A stretch of 64,000 nucleotides of DNA from Planococcus chinensis (GTDB lineage: Bacteria; Bacillota; Bacilli; Bacillales_A; Planococcaceae): assembly GCF_020071995.1 (NCBI RefSeq), contig NZ_JABWTK010000001.1:1-64000 (forward strand), in the 5' to 3' direction. The notes under the pieces were generated by a model, which worked only from the letters and a program-made list of their open reading frames with translations, did not search any database and had not been told where the DNA came from. Shown one piece after another: positions 22,055 through 30,850 of this stretch (positions are counted from its first letter, which is position 1; each line of letters opens with the position of its first letter). The position numbers were made by a program, and so were the translations under genes.

Positions 22055-22083
22055 TGGACAGATTGATATTTCGTTCCTATAAT
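22055..22083 (+). promoter_or_regulatory. ychF promoter
   Basis: TGGACA (22055-22060) and TATAAT (22078-22083) with a 17-base spacer, about 50 bases before the ychF start. Confidence 0.75.
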
Positions 22084-22136
22084 GGAATGGTTGCTAAAAA
22101 TAATTCGTGTTAGAGAGAAGAAAGGTCGTGAATCCT

Positions 22137-23237
22137 TTGGCATTAACTGCAGGGATTGTAGGTTTACCAAACGTGGGGAAATCCACATTATTCAACGCTA
22201 TTACAAAGGCGGGGGCTGAAGCAGCCAACTATCCGTTCTGTACGATAGATCCAAACGTCGGGATCGTAGAAGTTCCGGATGAGCGCTTAAACAAATTGAC
22301 TGAGCTGGTTGTGCCTAAGAAAACCGTTCCTACAGCTTTTGAATTCACTGACATCGCCGGCATCGTAAAAGGCGCCAGCAAAGGTGAAGGACTTGGAAAC
22401 AAATTCCTTTCGCATATCCGCGAAGTGGATGCGATCGTTCAAGTGGTACGCTGCTTTGCTGACGAAAACGTTACGCATGTATCCGGGAAAGTTGATCCGA
22501 TTTCAGATATTGAAGTCATTAACTTGGAATTGATTCTTGCGGACATGGAAAGCATCGAAAAACGAATTGCCCGTGCTGCTAAATTAGTGAAGCAAAAAGA
22601 CAAAGATGCCGTTGCAGAAGAGCCGGTATTGATGAAACTTCGTGAAGCATTTGAAGCTGGAGATTTGGCGCGTTCAATCGATTTCACGGAAGACGAATTG
22701 CGCATTGCGAAAAACTTGAATCTGTTGACATTGAAACCGATGCTTTACGTAGCAAACGTAGCAGAAGATGAAATTGCTGATGCAGAAGACAACGAATATG
22801 TACAAAAAGTCCGCGACTATGCTGCTCAGCAAAATTCACAGGTCATCGTCGTTTGTGCGAAGATCGAAGAAGAAATGGCTGAACTGGAAGACGAAGAAAA
22901 AGAAATGTTCCTGGAAGAGCTAGGCATCAAAGAATCCGGTTTGGATCAATTGATCAAAGCTTCGTATAATTTGCTTGGCCTTGCTACTTACTTTACTGCC
23001 GGTGTGCAGGAAGTACGTGCTTGGACATTCAAAAAAGGCATGAAAGCCCCTCAATGCGCAGGCGTCATCCACTCGGACTTCGAACGCGGATTTATCCGTG
23101 CAGAAACCGTAGCTTACGAGGACCTTATCGAAACAGGTTCCATGGCTGCTGCTAAAGAAGCCGGTAAAGTGCGCCAAGAAGGAAAAGAATACGTAGTACA
23201 AGACGGAGACGTCATGCTATTTAGATTTAACGTTTAA
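22137..23237 (+). CDS. ychF: Redox-regulated ATPase YchF (EngD/OLA1)
   Basis: This is an Obg-related P-loop protein that prefers ATP and binds ribosomes. G1 is GIVGLPNVGKSTLF near the N-terminus; the C-terminal TGS-like end is EYVVQDGDVMLFRFNV. TTG 22137 is preferred because it gives MALTAGIVG and 366 residues, the usual family length. GTG 22128 would add three residues. Both follow GAGAGAAGAAAGG. It has its own promoter. Confidence 0.96.
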   Translation: MALTAGIVGLPNVGKSTLFNAITKAGAEAANYPFCTIDPNVGIVEVPDERLNKLTELVVPKKTVPTAFEFTDIAGIVKGASKGEGLGNKFLSHIREVDAIVQVVRCFADENVTHVSGKVDPISDIEVINLELILADMESIEKRIARAAKLVKQKDKDAVAEEPVLMKLREAFEAGDLARSIDFTEDELRIAKNLNLLTLKPMLYVANVAEDEIADAEDNEYVQKVRDYAAQQNSQVIVVCAKIEEEMAELEDEEKEMFLEELGIKESGLDQLIKASYNLLGLATYFTAGVQEVRAWTFKKGMKAPQCAGVIHSDFERGFIRAETVAYEDLIETGSMAAAKEAGKVRQEGKEYVVQDGDVMLFRFNV

Positions 23238-23240
23238 AAG

Positions 23241-23435
23241 TGAAACGGCCGTTCAGGTTCGACAGGCATAAGACGGACCGGCGAAGCGGCGATTTATGCC
23301 ACACAGTCGGGTTGGCTTATGAGCCGAAGAGCTAGGCACTGAACTAGACACCGGGTTGGCTTATGACCCGAGAACCTGGCCGTTGCAGCTGGATAATAAA
23401 AGCGAAACGGCGTTCCCTTTCTACAGGCCATTTAT
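23241..23435 (+). repeat. Structured intergenic repeat, family R1, copy b (full unit plus partial unit)
   Basis: The full unit spans about 23241-23400. Outer arms AACGGC (23244-23249) and CAGGTTC (23254-23260) pair with GAACCTG (23372-23378) and GCCGTT (23379-23384), the same layout as copy a with different bases. Internal segments ACAGGCATAAGAC and GGTTGGCTTATGACC can also pair, and two GTTGGCTTATGA sequences are present. The unit ends GCAGCTGGATAATAAAA, matching the end of copy a. A truncated unit, GCGAAACGGCGTTCCC, follows from 23402. Confidence 0.8.
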
Positions 23436-23493
23436 TAAAATAAGCAAGTCCGAAAACGTAAAGACCCCTTAGCCATGGATAAAACTAAAAAAT

Positions 23494-23523
23494 GACCGGA
23501 TGCCTAATCGCATTCGGTTTTTG
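23494..23523 (+). terminator. Possible terminator between ychF and the cyclotransferase gene
   Basis: ACCGgATGC and GCATtCGGT form an interrupted stem followed by TTTTT. It lies just upstream of the AGGAGG of the next gene. Confidence 0.6.
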
Positions 23524-23538
23524 AATAGGAGGATTAAA

Positions 23539-23925
23539 ATGTTATTATTTGTATATGGAACATTGAAACGCGGCGGCAAGTACCATGATTATCTGGGAGA
23601 AGCAGCATTAGTAGCAAAACACGCAGTAGCAAAAGGGGATCTCTACGATACCGGGCTTGGCTATCCGGCAATGGATGTAAACGGCAAAGGCGAAGTGCAG
23701 GGAGAAGTCTACGACATTCCTGAAGCGCTTTGGCCGGCAATCGACTACCTGGAAGATTATTCAGGCGGAGCTGCCACAGATCTTTTCAACAAAGTGAGAA
23801 TCGAAGTGGAGACAGACGGAGAAGTTTTGCAAACGGCCGTTTATGTAGCCACCATGAAAGAACAATTAAAAGAAAAAGTGGAGAGCGGCAACTGGGACGT
23901 ATTAGCAGTTGAAGGCGCCTATTAA
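23539..23925 (+). CDS. Gamma-glutamylcyclotransferase family protein (AIG2-like)
   Basis: The 128-residue protein has the substrate-loop signature FVYGTLKRGGKYHDYL at the N-terminus and the conserved acidic residue region IDYLEDY. Family members cyclise gamma-glutamyl groups or act in amine metabolism; the substrate here is unknown. ATG 23539 follows AGGAGG with six bases between; an upstream in-frame opening to 23500 lacks a ribosome-binding site. It converges on the DUF3267 gene. Confidence 0.9.
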   Translation: MLLFVYGTLKRGGKYHDYLGEAALVAKHAVAKGDLYDTGLGYPAMDVNGKGEVQGEVYDIPEALWPAIDYLEDYSGGAATDLFNKVRIEVETDGEVLQTAVYVATMKEQLKEKVESGNWDVLAVEGAY

Positions 23926-23933
23926 TTCATATG

Positions 23934-23966
23934 AAAAAGCGCTGATCATTGATCAGCGCTTTTTTG
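23934..23966. terminator. Bidirectional terminator between convergent genes
   Basis: AAAAAGCGCTGATC and GATCAGCGCTTTTTT form a long stem with an ATT loop. It serves the plus-strand cyclotransferase gene and the minus-strand DUF3267 gene. Confidence 0.9.
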
Positions 23967-24506
23967 ATTGGGGTTATGTTCATATATATGGAGCCGGGGC
24001 AATTCCGGATCGTCCAGCACCCAGGCATCCTTGCGTTCTTTAAGAAGCGCCCGGTACATGTAAAAGTCGCCGATGGCACCGGCAGCGAGCATAGCGCCGA
24101 GCAGGACGAGCACTTGGCTGTCCAGCCAGAAACCAAGGATAGTCGGAATAACAGCAGTGGCCCAAAAAGGCAGCAGCAGCGCTTTTTTCATGGCCCTGTT
24201 GCGGAGAGCGGTGGTCGTTGTGGCATAGGCGATGCCCAGTTTTAAATTGACGCCGTATTTCAAAGACGCAAGCGTAACCTTGCCGAACAATAGAAAGCCG
24301 ATCAAATGAAACGCTTCGTGAAGCACAATCAGGGCGATATAGCCGAAAATAAATAGGAAAATGCCAGTCAAAGAAAAGCGGAACGACAACGGTTCGGCCA
24401 GGTAATGGTAGGCAGCGGCAAAAAGCACGACTAAAAAGACGTTGGTCCATAATGCCTTTGGCGCGATTTCTTCCATTTTGAGTTCAATCGTATGCGTCGG
24501 TTCCAT
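23946..24506 (-). CDS. DUF3267 family membrane protein (putative metalloprotease fold)
   Basis: This is a 186-residue membrane protein with about four hydrophobic segments and HEAFHLIG, an HExxH-type zinc motif after the second segment, typical of DUF3267. Some relatives resemble site-2 proteases; no substrate is known. Start M at 24506 follows GGAAGTGATGGG; the frame extends to 24563, but that part is less protein-like. It is the only minus-strand gene between 10.4 and 49 kb, so it runs against the local direction. Its stop codon lies within the shared terminator. Confidence 0.8.
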   Translation of the reverse strand: MEPTHTIELKMEEIAPKALWTNVFLVVLFAAAYHYLAEPLSFRFSLTGIFLFIFGYIALIVLHEAFHLIGFLLFGKVTLASLKYGVNLKLGIAYATTTTALRNRAMKKALLLPFWATAVIPTILGFWLDSQVLVLLGAMLAAGAIGDFYMYRALLKERKDAWVLDDPELPRLHIYEHNPNQKSADQ

Positions 24507-24565
24507 CCCATCACTTCCTTCGCTAATTGCTTTCAGTATAGCCCATCCATAGCTGAAAAACATGC

Positions 24566-24594
24566 TTGCGGCGCATCTTCATCTATGATACAAT
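24566..24594 (+). promoter_or_regulatory. rpsF-ssb-rpsR promoter
   Basis: TTGCGG (24566-24571) and TACAAT (24589-24594) with a 17-base spacer, about 87 bases before rpsF. Confidence 0.7.
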
Positions 24595-24632
24595 ACATTG
24601 ATGTGAGTAATAATATGAATTGCTTGCTCCTT

Positions 24633-24653
24633 GCCCGCTGGAATCAGCAGGGC
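24633..24653 (+). promoter_or_regulatory. Leader hairpin before rpsF (possible S6:S18 autoregulatory element)
   Basis: GCCCGCTG and CAGCaGGGC pair with one bulged A and a GAAT loop. The flanking CTCC could pair with the rpsF GGAG. In many bacteria S6:S18 binds a leader hairpin in this operon; I could not confirm the known consensus by eye. Confidence 0.4.
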
Positions 24654-24680
24654 CCAAGTCCATGAGGAGGTGACAACACG

Positions 24681-24968
24681 ATGAGAGAGTATGAATTAAT
24701 GTACATCATGCAGCCTGCAATTGAAGAGGAAGCGAAAAAAGCGCTAGTTGAGCGTTTTAACGAGATCCTTACTTCAAACGGTGCTGAAATCATCGAGTCG
24801 AAAGAGTGGGGTAAACGTCGTTTAGCTTACGAAATCAACGATTTACGTGAAGGTTTCTACCAAATCGTAAAAGTAAACGCTGGTTCTGAAGCTATCAACG
24901 AATACACACGTCTTGCGAACATTAACGAAGACATTATCCGTCATATCGCTGTACGCAAAGACGCGTAA
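24681..24968 (+). CDS. rpsF: 30S ribosomal protein S6
   Basis: This is a 95-residue protein beginning [17 protein letters not shown], with [21 protein letters not shown], both typical of S6, which pairs with S18 on the 30S platform. It starts at ATG 24681 after GAGGAGGTGACAACACG. It is first of the rpsF-ssb-rpsR operon, with ssb 43 bases downstream. Confidence 0.98.
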   Translation: MREYELMYIMQPAIEEEAKKALVERFNEILTSNGAEIIESKEWGKRRLAYEINDLREGFYQIVKVNAGSEAINEYTRLANINEDIIRHIAVRKDA

Positions 24969-25011
24969 GCATATGAAGCTGTAAATATTGACTAAAGGAG
25001 GTTGAATTCTG

Positions 25012-25488
25012 ATGATTAACCGAGTTGTTTTAGTCGGAAGACTGACAAAAGATCCTGATCTTCGCTATACTCCAAGCGGAGCGGCGGTGGCCCGTTTTAC
25101 ACTTGCTGTAAACCGTACCTTCTCCAATGCGCAAGGCGAAAAGGAAACGGATTTTATCAATTGTACTGTTTGGCGCAAACAAGCTGAAAACACAGCAAAC
25201 TTCCTGAAAAAAGGAAGCTTGGCAGGTGTAGAAGGCCGCATTCAAACCGGAAGCTACGAGGGACAAGACGGAAAACGCGTTTATACGACTGAAGTAGTCG
25301 CAGACAGTGTTCAATTCCTTGAACCGAAAAACTCTGGGGCTAATGCAGATCGTTCACAAGGACAACAGCCGTCCTATCAGCAGAACAATCAATCGCCAAG
25401 TCAGCAAAACTATACACGTGTAGACCAGGATCCATTCTCAAGCGGCAGCGGCCCGATCGAAGTATCGGATGACGATTTGCCGTTCTAA
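25012..25488 (+). CDS. ssb: Single-stranded DNA-binding protein
   Basis: This is a 158-residue SSB. The OB fold ([23 protein letters not shown] ... [19 protein letters not shown]) fills residues 1-105. A Gln/Asn/Ser-rich disordered linker follows, then the acidic tip SDDDLPF that recruits repair and replication partners. It starts at ATG 25012 after AAAGGAGG. It is expressed with S6 and S18. Confidence 0.98.
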   Translation: MINRVVLVGRLTKDPDLRYTPSGAAVARFTLAVNRTFSNAQGEKETDFINCTVWRKQAENTANFLKKGSLAGVEGRIQTGSYEGQDGKRVYTTEVVADSVQFLEPKNSGANADRSQGQQPSYQQNNQSPSQQNYTRVDQDPFSSGSGPIEVSDDDLPF

Positions 25489-25543
25489 GACGGACTGGAC
25501 TTACGGTGAACGAAAAATTCTACTAAAAGGGAGGTAATTCGAT

Positions 25544-25780
25544 ATGGCACCACGTCGCGGAGGAAAGAAACGCAAAAAGGTTTGTTATTTCACTTCTAAC
25601 AACATCACATACATCGACTACAAAGATACTGACTTGTTGAAGAAATTCATTTCTGAACGAGGAAAAATCTTGCCACGTCGTGTTACAGGCACAAGCGCTA
25701 AATGGCAACGTAAGTTGACAATCGCTATCAAACGCGCTCGTATCATGGCACTTCTACCGTTTGTTGCGGAAGAAAGATAA
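25544..25780 (+). CDS. rpsR: 30S ribosomal protein S18
   Basis: A 78-residue basic protein with [27 protein letters not shown] and [24 protein letters not shown], the full S18 pattern. A single Cys lies near the N-terminus. It starts at ATG 25544 after GGGAGG. It closes the operon before the terminator at 25819. Confidence 0.98.
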   Translation: MAPRRGGKKRKKVCYFTSNNITYIDYKDTDLLKKFISERGKILPRRVTGTSAKWQRKLTIAIKRARIMALLPFVAEER

Positions 25781-25818
25781 GTAAGAAAAGCAATTATGCT
25801 TTTTTACTTTCGAAAGAA

Positions 25819-25846
25819 GAGACCGGGAAACCGGTCTTTTTTTTTT
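25819..25846 (+). terminator. Terminator after rpsR
   Basis: GACCGG-GAAA-CCGGTC, a tetraloop hairpin followed by ten T. Confidence 0.95.
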
Positions 25847-25960
25847 GGTCCAAAATCGGTCCCTGCTTTCTTCCGGGACTTCCCTTTTTTGTTCCAAAAC
25901 CTTAATCATGTTACAATTACAAGGATGAAATCCACCCGAAAGAAGGGGAAAAACAAGCAA

Positions 25961-26911
25961 ATGCAAAATCAACAAACCAGCCAACTTACTCAAGGGGCAT
26001 TGATGGCGGCCGTATTTACCGTATTACTGGCCATCTCTGTATACGTGCCTCTTTTAAATGTCGTCACGACATTATTTTTAGCGGTGCCGATCGCCTGGTA
26101 CAGCGCCAAGTACGCCTGGCAAGCATCAGCTCTGTTTTCGGTGGTCTGTTTGATCTTATCAGCGATTGTCGGCGGCCTTCTCGCCTTGCCGATTGCGCTG
26201 ATCCACATTCCGCTGGGCCTTGTCATCGGTCTGTCGATTTTTTATAAAAAAAGTAAACTGTTCATGTTCATGGCTTCAAGCATCGTGCTGCTGTTATCGG
26301 TGATGCTCCAGTACATGGCATCGATCTGGCTGCTCGGGATCAATGTGATTGAAGAAATGCTGACAGCGATGGAAGCATCTTTTAAACAGACCGGTGCCTT
26401 AATGGACCGGGTCGGCGCTTCTACGGAAGAGTTTGATGAAATGGCCAATCAGCTGACGCTGACATTTGAAACCTTGCTGCCGGCTTTGCTGGTGCTGTCG
26501 GTTTTCATATCGGTATGGCTGTTGCTGCTGATTTTGCTGCCGGTGTTAAAGCGTCTGGGCATTGAAGTTCCAAAATTTCCGCCTTTTCGGGATATGAAAT
26601 TGCCGAAAAGTGTATTATGGTATTATTTAATTGTTTTGCTCGTTTCGATGCTGTCAGATTTGCAGCCGGGAACGATGCCTTATATGATTTTCATGAATGC
26701 ATCCGTTGTGCTTCAATTCCTGCTTTTCCTGCAAGGTGTATCTTTTTATCATTTTTACATCAAGCAAGAAGGCTGGCCAAAATGGGTGGCTGTTCTTGTA
26801 ACGATTCTGGCATTTCCATTGCAGTCGTTTACGAGCATTGTCGGAATTGTAGATCTCGGTTTTGATATCCGGGGATGGGTAAAACGGGCACATGACTTCA
26901 AAGGAAAATGA
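25961..26911 (+). CDS. yybS: YybS family membrane protein (DUF2232)
   Basis: This is a 316-residue membrane protein with about eight hydrophobic segments, opening TQGALMAAVFTVLLAISVYVPLLN in the style of DUF2232/ECF-S-like proteins. The role is unknown; it is conserved next to gdpP and rplI. ATG 25961 is chosen because AAGGGG lies about ten bases before it. ATG 25925 in the same frame has no spaced ribosome-binding site and lies next to a possible -10 (TACAAT). gdpP starts 14 bases after the stop. Confidence 0.9.
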   Translation: MQNQQTSQLTQGALMAAVFTVLLAISVYVPLLNVVTTLFLAVPIAWYSAKYAWQASALFSVVCLILSAIVGGLLALPIALIHIPLGLVIGLSIFYKKSKLFMFMASSIVLLLSVMLQYMASIWLLGINVIEEMLTAMEASFKQTGALMDRVGASTEEFDEMANQLTLTFETLLPALLVLSVFISVWLLLLILLPVLKRLGIEVPKFPPFRDMKLPKSVLWYYLIVLLVSMLSDLQPGTMPYMIFMNASVVLQFLLFLQGVSFYHFYIKQEGWPKWVAVLVTILAFPLQSFTSIVGIVDLGFDIRGWVKRAHDFKGK

Positions 26912-26925
26912 GGAGCTGAAAAGAA

Positions 26926-28902
26926 ATGTCGGCTTTTTTTAGACAAAGAAAACTTCGAATCCCCTTATTGGCGCTGCTGATACTTGGTTTGGCAGCGGCA
27001 ATTTTGATCTCGTTGAGGTCAGAATGGGTAGGAGGCATATTCATCATTCTTTTCGGTGCACTGTTTGTCTATGCCTGGATTACCGAAAAGCGGGTGTACG
27101 AAGCCACCGAAAAACACATAGAAACGCTGTCTTACCGGATGAAAAAAGTCGGCGAAGAAGCACTTCTGGAAATGCCGATCGGGATTTTGCTGGTCAATGA
27201 GAACTTCGATATTGAATGGGCAAACCCTTATATGACATCAACGCTGGAATACGACACATTGATCGGGGAATCGCTTTACAGCTTATCGGATGAATTTCAA
27301 ACATTGGTGAAATCTGAAGAAGCTTCCGATATGATCATTGCCTTGGGCGAACGCAAATACCGGGTTTATTACAAGGCGGATGACCGTTTGTTTTATTTAT
27401 TCGATATTACCGAACAAGTGGAAATCGAAACCTTGTACTACGCCGACCGGACAGTGATCGGCATCTTGTTTATCGATAACTACGATGAATTGTCCCAAGG
27501 GATGGATGACCAGACACGAAGCAATTTAAACAGCCTGGTGACATCGCTCATCAACGAATGGGGCGCGCATTACGGCATTTTCGTCAAAAGGATTTCTTCA
27601 GACCGCTTCATGGCGGTCTTCAATGAATCGATTTTAAAAGAGCTGGAACTGTCGAAGTTCGCCATTCTGGACGATATCCGGGAAGTGACGTCAAAAGACA
27701 ATCTGGCGCTGACTTTGAGCATTGGAGTGGGTGCGGGATCTGCATCACTTGTCGAGCTTGGCAGCATGGCCCAGTCCGGCCTTGATTTGGTGCTCGGACG
27801 CGGCGGCGACCAAGTCGCGATTAAAAACCCGAGCGGCAAAGTGAAATTTTACGGCGGCAAAACGAATCCGGTCGAAAAACGGACACGGGTGCGGGCGCGC
27901 GTCATTTCGCACGCGCTGCGTGATTTGATCCAGGAAAGCGACCACGTTTTCGTGATGGGCCATAAATTGCCGGATATGGATGCCATCGGGGCAGCCGTCG
28001 GTGTATCGAAAATGGCAGCGATGAACAAAGTTAAAAGCAGCATCGTGCTTGATTTCAATGAATACGACCGTTCGGTTATGCGCCTGATGGAAGAGATACG
28101 CCAGGACGACGAATTGTTTGACCGCTTTATCACGCCGGAAGAAGCGCTGGCCGAAATGACGGACAACTCCCTTCTGGTCATTGTGGATACCCATAAACCG
28201 TCGATGGTGATCGATGAACGGGTGCTTCAGCGGATGGAACGGGTTGTCTTGATCGACCATCACCGCCGCGGAGAAGAATTCATCACCAATACGATGCTTG
28301 TATATATGGAACCTTATGCATCATCGACAGCGGAATTGGTCACGGAGCTGATTGAGTATCAGCCGAAACACGAGAAGCTGTCGATGCTGGAAGCGACGGC
28401 AATGCTTGCCGGCATTATTGTCGATACCAAAAGCTTTACACTGCGCACCGGCGCCCGAACGTTTGAAGCAGCTTCTTATTTGCGCTCAAACGGGGCCGAT
28501 ACGGTGCTTGTACAGCGTTTATTGAAAGAAGACCTGGACACCTACGTCGAACGCGCCAAAATCGTTCAGACGGTTGAATTTGTCGGCAATGGCATTGCCA
28601 TTGCCAGAGGCGAGGCCGGACGGATCTACAGCCCGGTGTTGATTGCCCAGACGGCGGACATCCTGTTAACGATGAAGGACGTCAACGCGTCATTTGTGGT
28701 TGCAGAACGCAGCGAAGGCGGAATCGGCATTTCAGCCCGCTCATTGGGTGAAGTCAATGTCCAGATTGCTATGGAGAACCTGGGCGGCGGCGGCCATTTA
28801 ACGAATGCGGCAACCCAGATGCCTGATGCGACGATAGACGAAGCAATCGCTCAATTAAAGCAAGTGATAACGGAACAGTATGAGGGAGGAAAAGTGGAAT
28901 GA
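26926..28902 (+). CDS. gdpP: Cyclic-di-AMP phosphodiesterase GdpP
   Basis: GdpP hydrolyses c-di-AMP and so tunes potassium, wall and beta-lactam tolerance. In the 658-residue protein two membrane segments (about 13-50) are followed by a PAS domain, a degenerate GGDEF domain in which RISSDRF replaces the active loop, and DHH/DHHA1 domains. The catalytic residues appear in [19 protein letters not shown] and IDHHRRGEE, and the end motif is [11 protein letters not shown]. It overlaps rplI by four bases (ATGA). Confidence 0.97.
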   Translation: MSAFFRQRKLRIPLLALLILGLAAAILISLRSEWVGGIFIILFGALFVYAWITEKRVYEATEKHIETLSYRMKKVGEEALLEMPIGILLVNENFDIEWANPYMTSTLEYDTLIGESLYSLSDEFQTLVKSEEASDMIIALGERKYRVYYKADDRLFYLFDITEQVEIETLYYADRTVIGILFIDNYDELSQGMDDQTRSNLNSLVTSLINEWGAHYGIFVKRISSDRFMAVFNESILKELELSKFAILDDIREVTSKDNLALTLSIGVGAGSASLVELGSMAQSGLDLVLGRGGDQVAIKNPSGKVKFYGGKTNPVEKRTRVRARVISHALRDLIQESDHVFVMGHKLPDMDAIGAAVGVSKMAAMNKVKSSIVLDFNEYDRSVMRLMEEIRQDDELFDRFITPEEALAEMTDNSLLVIVDTHKPSMVIDERVLQRMERVVLIDHHRRGEEFITNTMLVYMEPYASSTAELVTELIEYQPKHEKLSMLEATAMLAGIIVDTKSFTLRTGARTFEAASYLRSNGADTVLVQRLLKEDLDTYVERAKIVQTVEFVGNGIAIARGEAGRIYSPVLIAQTADILLTMKDVNASFVVAERSEGGIGISARSLGEVNVQIAMENLGGGGHLTNAATQMPDATIDEAIAQLKQVITEQYEGGKVE

Positions 28903-29348
28903 GAGTAATATTTTTGAAAGATGTAAAAGGCAAAGGCAAAAAAGGTGAAGTGAAAAACGTAGCAGACGGCTATGCCCATAACTTTCTGCTGAAAAACAAC
29001 TTGGCGAAAGAAGCGGACCAGGCAGCTATCAGCCAATTGGCCGGCCAAAAGAAAAAGCAGGAAAAAGAAGCGGCCCAAGAGCTGGAAGATGCAAAAGCGC
29101 TGAAAGAAAAACTGGAAAGCCTGACGATTGAACTGAAAGCGAAATCCGGTGAAGGCGGCCGCCTATTCGGTTCGATTACAACAAAACAAGTAGCGACAGC
29201 ACTTGAAAAAACACACGGCATCAAACTGGACAAGCGCAAGATGGAGTTGGACGATGCTATCCGCGCTCTAGGCTACACGAACGTTCCGGTTAAATTACAC
29301 CAGGATGTCACGGCTACGCTTAAAGTCCACGTAACAGAAGAAGCGTAA
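28899..29348 (+). CDS. rplI: 50S ribosomal protein L9
   Basis: A 149-residue protein with the N-terminal RNA-binding domain [20 protein letters not shown] and [14 protein letters not shown], a long Lys/Glu connecting helix and a C-terminal domain containing [15 protein letters not shown]. The start overlaps the gdpP stop, so translation is coupled. dnaB follows four bases after the stop. Confidence 0.98.
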   Translation: MRVIFLKDVKGKGKKGEVKNVADGYAHNFLLKNNLAKEADQAAISQLAGQKKKQEKEAAQELEDAKALKEKLESLTIELKAKSGEGGRLFGSITTKQVATALEKTHGIKLDKRKMELDDAIRALGYTNVPVKLHQDVTATLKVHVTEEA

Positions 29349-29352
29349 GCCC

Positions 29353-30717
29353 ATGAACCAAATGAACGAAACAATAGATCGCGTCCCTCCGCATAACCAT
29401 GAAGCCGAGCAATCGGTTATTGGGGCCATCTTTTTAGAACCACAGTCGCTCATCTCCGTGGCTGAAATTGTCATGCCGGAAGATTTTTACCGCATCGCGC
29501 ACCAGAAAATCTTCCAGACCATGCTCAATTTATCGGACCATGGCAAAGCGATTGATGTTGTAACGGTTACAGAAGAATTATCCGCCAAAAAAGAACTGGA
29601 AGACGTCGGCGGCCTGTCGTATTTAACGGAAATTGCCAATGCGGTTCCGACTGCGGCGAACGTAGCGCATTACGCCCATATCGTTGAAGAGAAATCGCTT
29701 CTTCGGCGTCTGATCCGCGTAGCGACTTCAATTGTGGAAGACGGCTTTACGCGCGAAGACGAAGTGCAGGCGCTGCTTGCTGAAGCAGAGAAGAAAATGA
29801 TGGAAGTGTCTAGCCGAAAAAATGCCGGCGACTTTATTCACATCAAAGATGTCTTAGTGAAGACCTACGACAACATTGAACTGTTGCATACCCGCAAAGG
29901 CGACGTTACAGGCATTCCTACGGGCTTCCGGGACCTGGATAAGATAACGGCAGGGTTCCAGCGAAACGACCTCATTATTGTGGCTGCACGGCCTTCTGTC
30001 GGTAAGACGGCTTTCGCATTGAACGTGGCGCAGAACGTAGCCACCAAAACGGACGAAAACGTCGCGATTTTCAGTCTCGAGATGGGTGCTGAACAGCTAG
30101 TCATGCGTATGCTTTGTGCAGAAGGAAATATCGATGCACAAGTCATGCGGACCGGGGCGCTCCAGAACGAAGACTGGCGCAAATTGACGATGGCGATGGG
30201 CAGCTTGTCCAACGCCGGAATTTTTATCGATGATACACCGGGAATCCGGGTCAATGATATCCGTGCGAAATGCCGCCGTCTGAAACAGGAATACGGTCTA
30301 GGCATGATCATGATCGATTATCTTCAGCTGATCCAGGGACCCGGAAAATCCGGTGAGAACCGCCAGCAGGAAGTATCGGATATCTCCCGCTCGCTGAAAG
30401 GCTTGGCGCGGGAATTGGAAGTGCCGGTTATCGCGCTTTCCCAGTTGTCCCGTGGCGTTGAGCAGCGGCAAGACAAACGGCCGATGATGTCGGATTTGCG
30501 TGAATCCGGATCGATTGAGCAGGATGCCGATATCGTTTCCTTCCTGTACCGTGAAGATTACTACGACAAAGAAACTGAAGATCAGAACATGATTGAGATC
30601 ATTATTGCCAAGCAGCGTAACGGCCCGACCGGAACGGTTAAATTGGCATTCGTGAAGGAATACAATAAATTCGTCACAATCGACTGGAGCCAGCACGAAT
30701 CCGGTGGTGACTTTTAA
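29353..30717 (+). CDS. dnaB: Replicative DNA helicase (DnaB family; dnaC in B. subtilis)
   Basis: This is the hexameric fork helicase. In the 454-residue protein the N-terminal domain (PPHNHEAEQSVIGAIFLEPQSL) is followed by the RecA-like domain with Walker A ARPSVGKTAFALN near residue 215, Walker B MIMIDYLQLI and the arginine-finger region AKQRNGPTGTVKLAF. No intein is present. Two nearby ATG codons (29353 and 29362) are possible starts. It ends at the hairpin at 30717-30767. Confidence 0.98.
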   Translation: MNQMNETIDRVPPHNHEAEQSVIGAIFLEPQSLISVAEIVMPEDFYRIAHQKIFQTMLNLSDHGKAIDVVTVTEELSAKKELEDVGGLSYLTEIANAVPTAANVAHYAHIVEEKSLLRRLIRVATSIVEDGFTREDEVQALLAEAEKKMMEVSSRKNAGDFIHIKDVLVKTYDNIELLHTRKGDVTGIPTGFRDLDKITAGFQRNDLIIVAARPSVGKTAFALNVAQNVATKTDENVAIFSLEMGAEQLVMRMLCAEGNIDAQVMRTGALQNEDWRKLTMAMGSLSNAGIFIDDTPGIRVNDIRAKCRRLKQEYGLGMIMIDYLQLIQGPGKSGENRQQEVSDISRSLKGLARELEVPVIALSQLSRGVEQRQDKRPMMSDLRESGSIEQDADIVSFLYREDYYDKETEDQNMIEIIIAKQRNGPTGTVKLAFVKEYNKFVTIDWSQHESGGDF

Positions 30718-30767
30718 AAACACGAACGTATGAATGTGAGTTTGCATTCATCGTTCGTGTTTTCTTG
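30717..30767 (+). terminator. Terminator after dnaB, also a candidate PurR operator for purA
   Basis: AAAACACGAACG and CGTTCGTGTTTT form a perfect 12-bp stem, extended by TGAATG/CATTCA and followed by a T-rich tail. The same arms contain CGAAC (30723-30727) and inverted GTTCG (30753-30757), the core of the PurBox bound by PurR upstream of purine genes. The pair lies just upstream of the purA -35. It may do both jobs. Confidence 0.75.
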
Positions 30768-30776
30768 TATTTTTCA

Positions 30777-30805
30777 TTGACTCGGATCCTTTTGCTTGGT
30801 ACAAT
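30777..30805 (+). promoter_or_regulatory. purA promoter
   Basis: TTGACT (30777-30782) and TACAAT (30800-30805) with a 17-base spacer, 45 bases before the purA ATG. A PurBox-like inverted pair lies directly upstream. Confidence 0.82.
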
Positions 30806-30850
30806 TGAGTCTGTTGAAACAAGGGCATAAGCCTAACGGAGGTGCGGACG

